A stretch of 64,000 bases of DNA from the NCBI RefSeq assembly GCF_038049925.1, contig NZ_CP145809.1, positions 1,054,001 through 1,118,000 of the forward strand, written 5' to 3'. Below the pieces are notes generated by a model. That model was not told the DNA's origin and did no database searches. It saw only the letters and a list, made by a program, of their open reading frames with translations. Shown here in pieces: positions 61,033 to 64,000 of the stretch (within the stretch, counting starts at the first letter, position 1; the number at the start of each line of letters is the position of its first letter). The stretch comes from Georgenia sp. M64. GTDB lineage: Bacteria > Actinomycetota > Actinomycetes > Actinomycetales > Actinomycetaceae. The translations under genes were made by a program, and so were the position numbers.

Positions 61033-62193
61033 GTGACCGACATCAGCTGGATCGTCATCGTCCTCGCCGTCCTCGTCCTCGTCGCCGTCGTCGTCGGTGT
61101 CATCGCCCTGACGTCCGGCGCACGGAGCCGCCGGGGCGGTGCTCCCACCCTCCCCGCCGAGGAGGTCAGCCCCTTCGAGGCCGACCAGGCACCGGCCCAG
61201 GGGGCCAGTGCGGTCCTCGAGCGGGAGGAGCCGGCGACCCCCACCCTCGAGCGGCCCGAGTCGGTCGCCGGTCGCATGCAGCGCCTGCGCGAGCGTCTCG
61301 CCCGGTCCGGTGCCCTGGGCCAGACGCTCCTGTCGATCCTCTCCCGCGGCGACCTCACCGAGAGCGACTGGGAGGAGATCGAGGAGACCCTCCTCCTCGC
61401 CGACGTCGGCATGGGGCCGACGACGGAGCTCATGGAGACCCTGCGCACGCGCACGAAGGTGCTGGGCACCACCGACCCCGCGGCCGTGCGCGAGGTCCTG
61501 CGCAGCGAGCTGCTCGCCCTCGTCGGTCCGGAGCTGGACCGCACGCTCCACCTCGACCCCGCCGTCGGCGACGACGGCCTCGCGCACCCCGCCACCGTGC
61601 TCGTCGTGGGTGTCAACGGCACGGGCAAGACGACGACGGTCGGCAAGCTCGCCCGGCTCCTCGTCGCCGAGGACCGCACGGTCGTGCTCGGCGCCGCCGA
61701 CACCTTCCGCGCCGCGGCGGCCGACCAGCTCAGCACCTGGGGCGAGCGGGTCGGCGTACCCGTCGTCCGTTCCGAGCGCGAGGGTGCCGACCCCGCGGCG
61801 GTGGCCTTCGACGCTGTCCGGACGGGCCGGGAGAGCGCCGCGGACGTCGTCGTCGTCGACACCGCCGGCCGCCTGCAGAACAAGGCCGGTCTCATGGACG
61901 AGCTCGGGAAGATCAAGCGCGTGATGTCCCGCGAGGCGCCCGTGCGTGAGGTGCTCCTCGTCCTGGACGCCACGACCGGCCAGAACGGCATGCGTCAGGC
62001 GCAAGTCTTCGCCGAGGTCGTGGATGTCACCGGCATCGTCCTGACCAAGCTCGACGGCACCGCCAAGGGCGGCATCGTCGTCGCCGTCCAGCGTGAGCTC
62101 GGCGTCCCGGTCAAGCTCGTCGGCCTCGGCGAAGGCCCGGACGACCTCGCCCCGTTCGTCCCCGAGGACTTCGTCGACGCGCTCCTGTCCTGA
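61033..62193 (+). CDS. ftsY: Signal recognition particle receptor FtsY
   Basis: A 386-residue SRP receptor GTPase that delivers ribosomes to the membrane. It starts with a transmembrane helix (about residues 5-28) and a short acidic linker, as in actinobacterial FtsY. The NG domain follows: helical N domain (about 80-165), GVNGTGKTTTVGKL (G1), DTFRAAAADQL, VDTAGRL (G3) and TKLDGTAKGG. The GTG at 61033 is seven bases after CAGACT (leaderless). A hairpin follows the stop. Confidence 0.95.
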   Translation: MTDISWIVIVLAVLVLVAVVVGVIALTSGARSRRGGAPTLPAEEVSPFEADQAPAQGASAVLEREEPATPTLERPESVAGRMQRLRERLARSGALGQTLLSILSRGDLTESDWEEIEETLLLADVGMGPTTELMETLRTRTKVLGTTDPAAVREVLRSELLALVGPELDRTLHLDPAVGDDGLAHPATVLVVGVNGTGKTTTVGKLARLLVAEDRTVVLGAADTFRAAAADQLSTWGERVGVPVVRSEREGADPAAVAFDAVRTGRESAADVVVVDTAGRLQNKAGLMDELGKIKRVMSREAPVREVLLVLDATTGQNGMRQAQVFAEVVDVTGIVLTKLDGTAKGGIVVAVQRELGVPVKLVGLGEGPDDLAPFVPEDFVDALLS

Positions 62194-62206
62194 GGCGACG
62201 GACCCG

Positions 62207-62234
62207 GTCCGGCCGCCGACGCGGCTCGCCGGAC
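62207..62234 (+). terminator. Hairpin after ftsY
   Basis: A 7-bp stem (gtccggc with gccggac) encloses 14 bases that can pair alternatively (gccgc/gcggc), 14 bases after the ftsY stop. Confidence 0.45.
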
Positions 62235-62335
62235 GCGCCGCCCTGACCCTCGAGGTCCCTCCGCCGGACCGATTCGTCTCGCATCGTGAGCCGAACGGGC
62301 CCGCGCAACAGGATCGTCACACCGGGGGCGATTCC

Positions 62336-62389
62336 GTCACACGGACGAAACATGGCGATGCACCGGACGAAACGTCGCCGATGGACTGT
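62336..62389 (+). promoter_or_regulatory. GlnR box and possible -10 upstream of amt
   Basis: GTCAC (62336-62340), GAAAC (62347-62351), ATGCA (62358-62362) and GAAAC (62369-62373) are each six bases apart, matching gTnAC-n6-GaAAC twice except for the poor third element. GACTGT at 62384-62389, ten bases on, occupies the -10 position seen at nirB. The leader to the ATG of amt would be about 35 bases. Ammonium transporter genes are classic GlnR targets in actinomycetes. Confidence 0.75.
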
Positions 62390-62428
62390 GGTGCCTGGCC
62401 AGCCGAGCGTGCTGGCGAGGGAGGAACC

Positions 62429-64000
<1,572 letters not shown>

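Overview
The window is about 64 kb of very GC-rich, tightly packed chromosome. It has many ATGA/GTGA stop-start overlaps, GTG starts and apparently leaderless genes. The gene set (ClpP1-ClpP2-ClpX, a Rv2629-like baeRF protein, F420 enzymes, a T-box in front of ileS, and smc-ftsY-amt-glnK) points to an actinomycete, probably Micrococcales of a Cellulomonas/Georgenia type. The taxonomic guess is inference.

Layout. 0-3.8 kb: GH3 and GH10 glycosidases for xylan-type substrates. 3.8-4.7 kb: a DUF4395/thioredoxin-like pair. 5.0-9.9 kb: trigger factor, clpP1, clpP2 and clpX, the folding and ATP-dependent proteolysis core, followed by a baeRF release-factor-like gene (10.1-11.3). 11.4-23.0 kb: a complete assimilatory nitrate/nitrite region. 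It holds a nitrate transporter, nitrate reductase and its electron-transfer flavoprotein on the minus strand, then uroporphyrinogen-III synthase/regulator, SUMT and nirB (also minus), and divergently nirD and a sirohydrochlorin chelatase. Siroheme synthesis is therefore encoded beside the siroheme enzyme that needs it. 23.0-32.9 kb: chorismate mutase, acyl-CoA ligase, valS, an S33 peptidase-like hydrolase, a PfkB kinase, a GH4 glycosidase and a J-domain/NERD fusion.

32.9-38.3 kb is a degraded accessory segment. It contains a frameshifted RelE-type toxin, an intact YefM-YoeB module with a recognisable TGTACA operator and flanking direct repeats, small membrane proteins, a DUF4260 remnant, a HAD hydrolase and an internally deleted tyrosine integrase.

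38.3-47.4 kb: VOC and cupin proteins, an F420-dependent oxidoreductase with an F420 glutamate ligase, an iron/cobalamin-type ABC importer, a secreted EEP-family enzyme, proC and an SDR. 47.5-57 kb: T-box-ileS-folC, dhaKLM (PTS-type dihydroxyacetone kinase with a DhaM-HPr fusion), DUF4233, a GyrI-like protein and ndk. 57-64 kb: smc, a small membrane protein, ftsY, amt and glnK (cut by the window end).

Regulation visible in the DNA: quadruplet GlnR-type boxes in front of nirB and amt, and a degenerate one in front of the nitrate operon, lie in the same register (10 nt) to a -10-like hexamer and would tie the nitrogen genes into one regulon. ileS has a translational T-box with mutually exclusive pairings. 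No rRNA, tRNA, CRISPR array or intact insertion sequence was seen. Most of the window is ordinary; the most interesting items are the baeRF protein, the GlnR sites, the repeat-flanked toxin-antitoxin cassette and a lipoprotein gene that appears to start with ATC.
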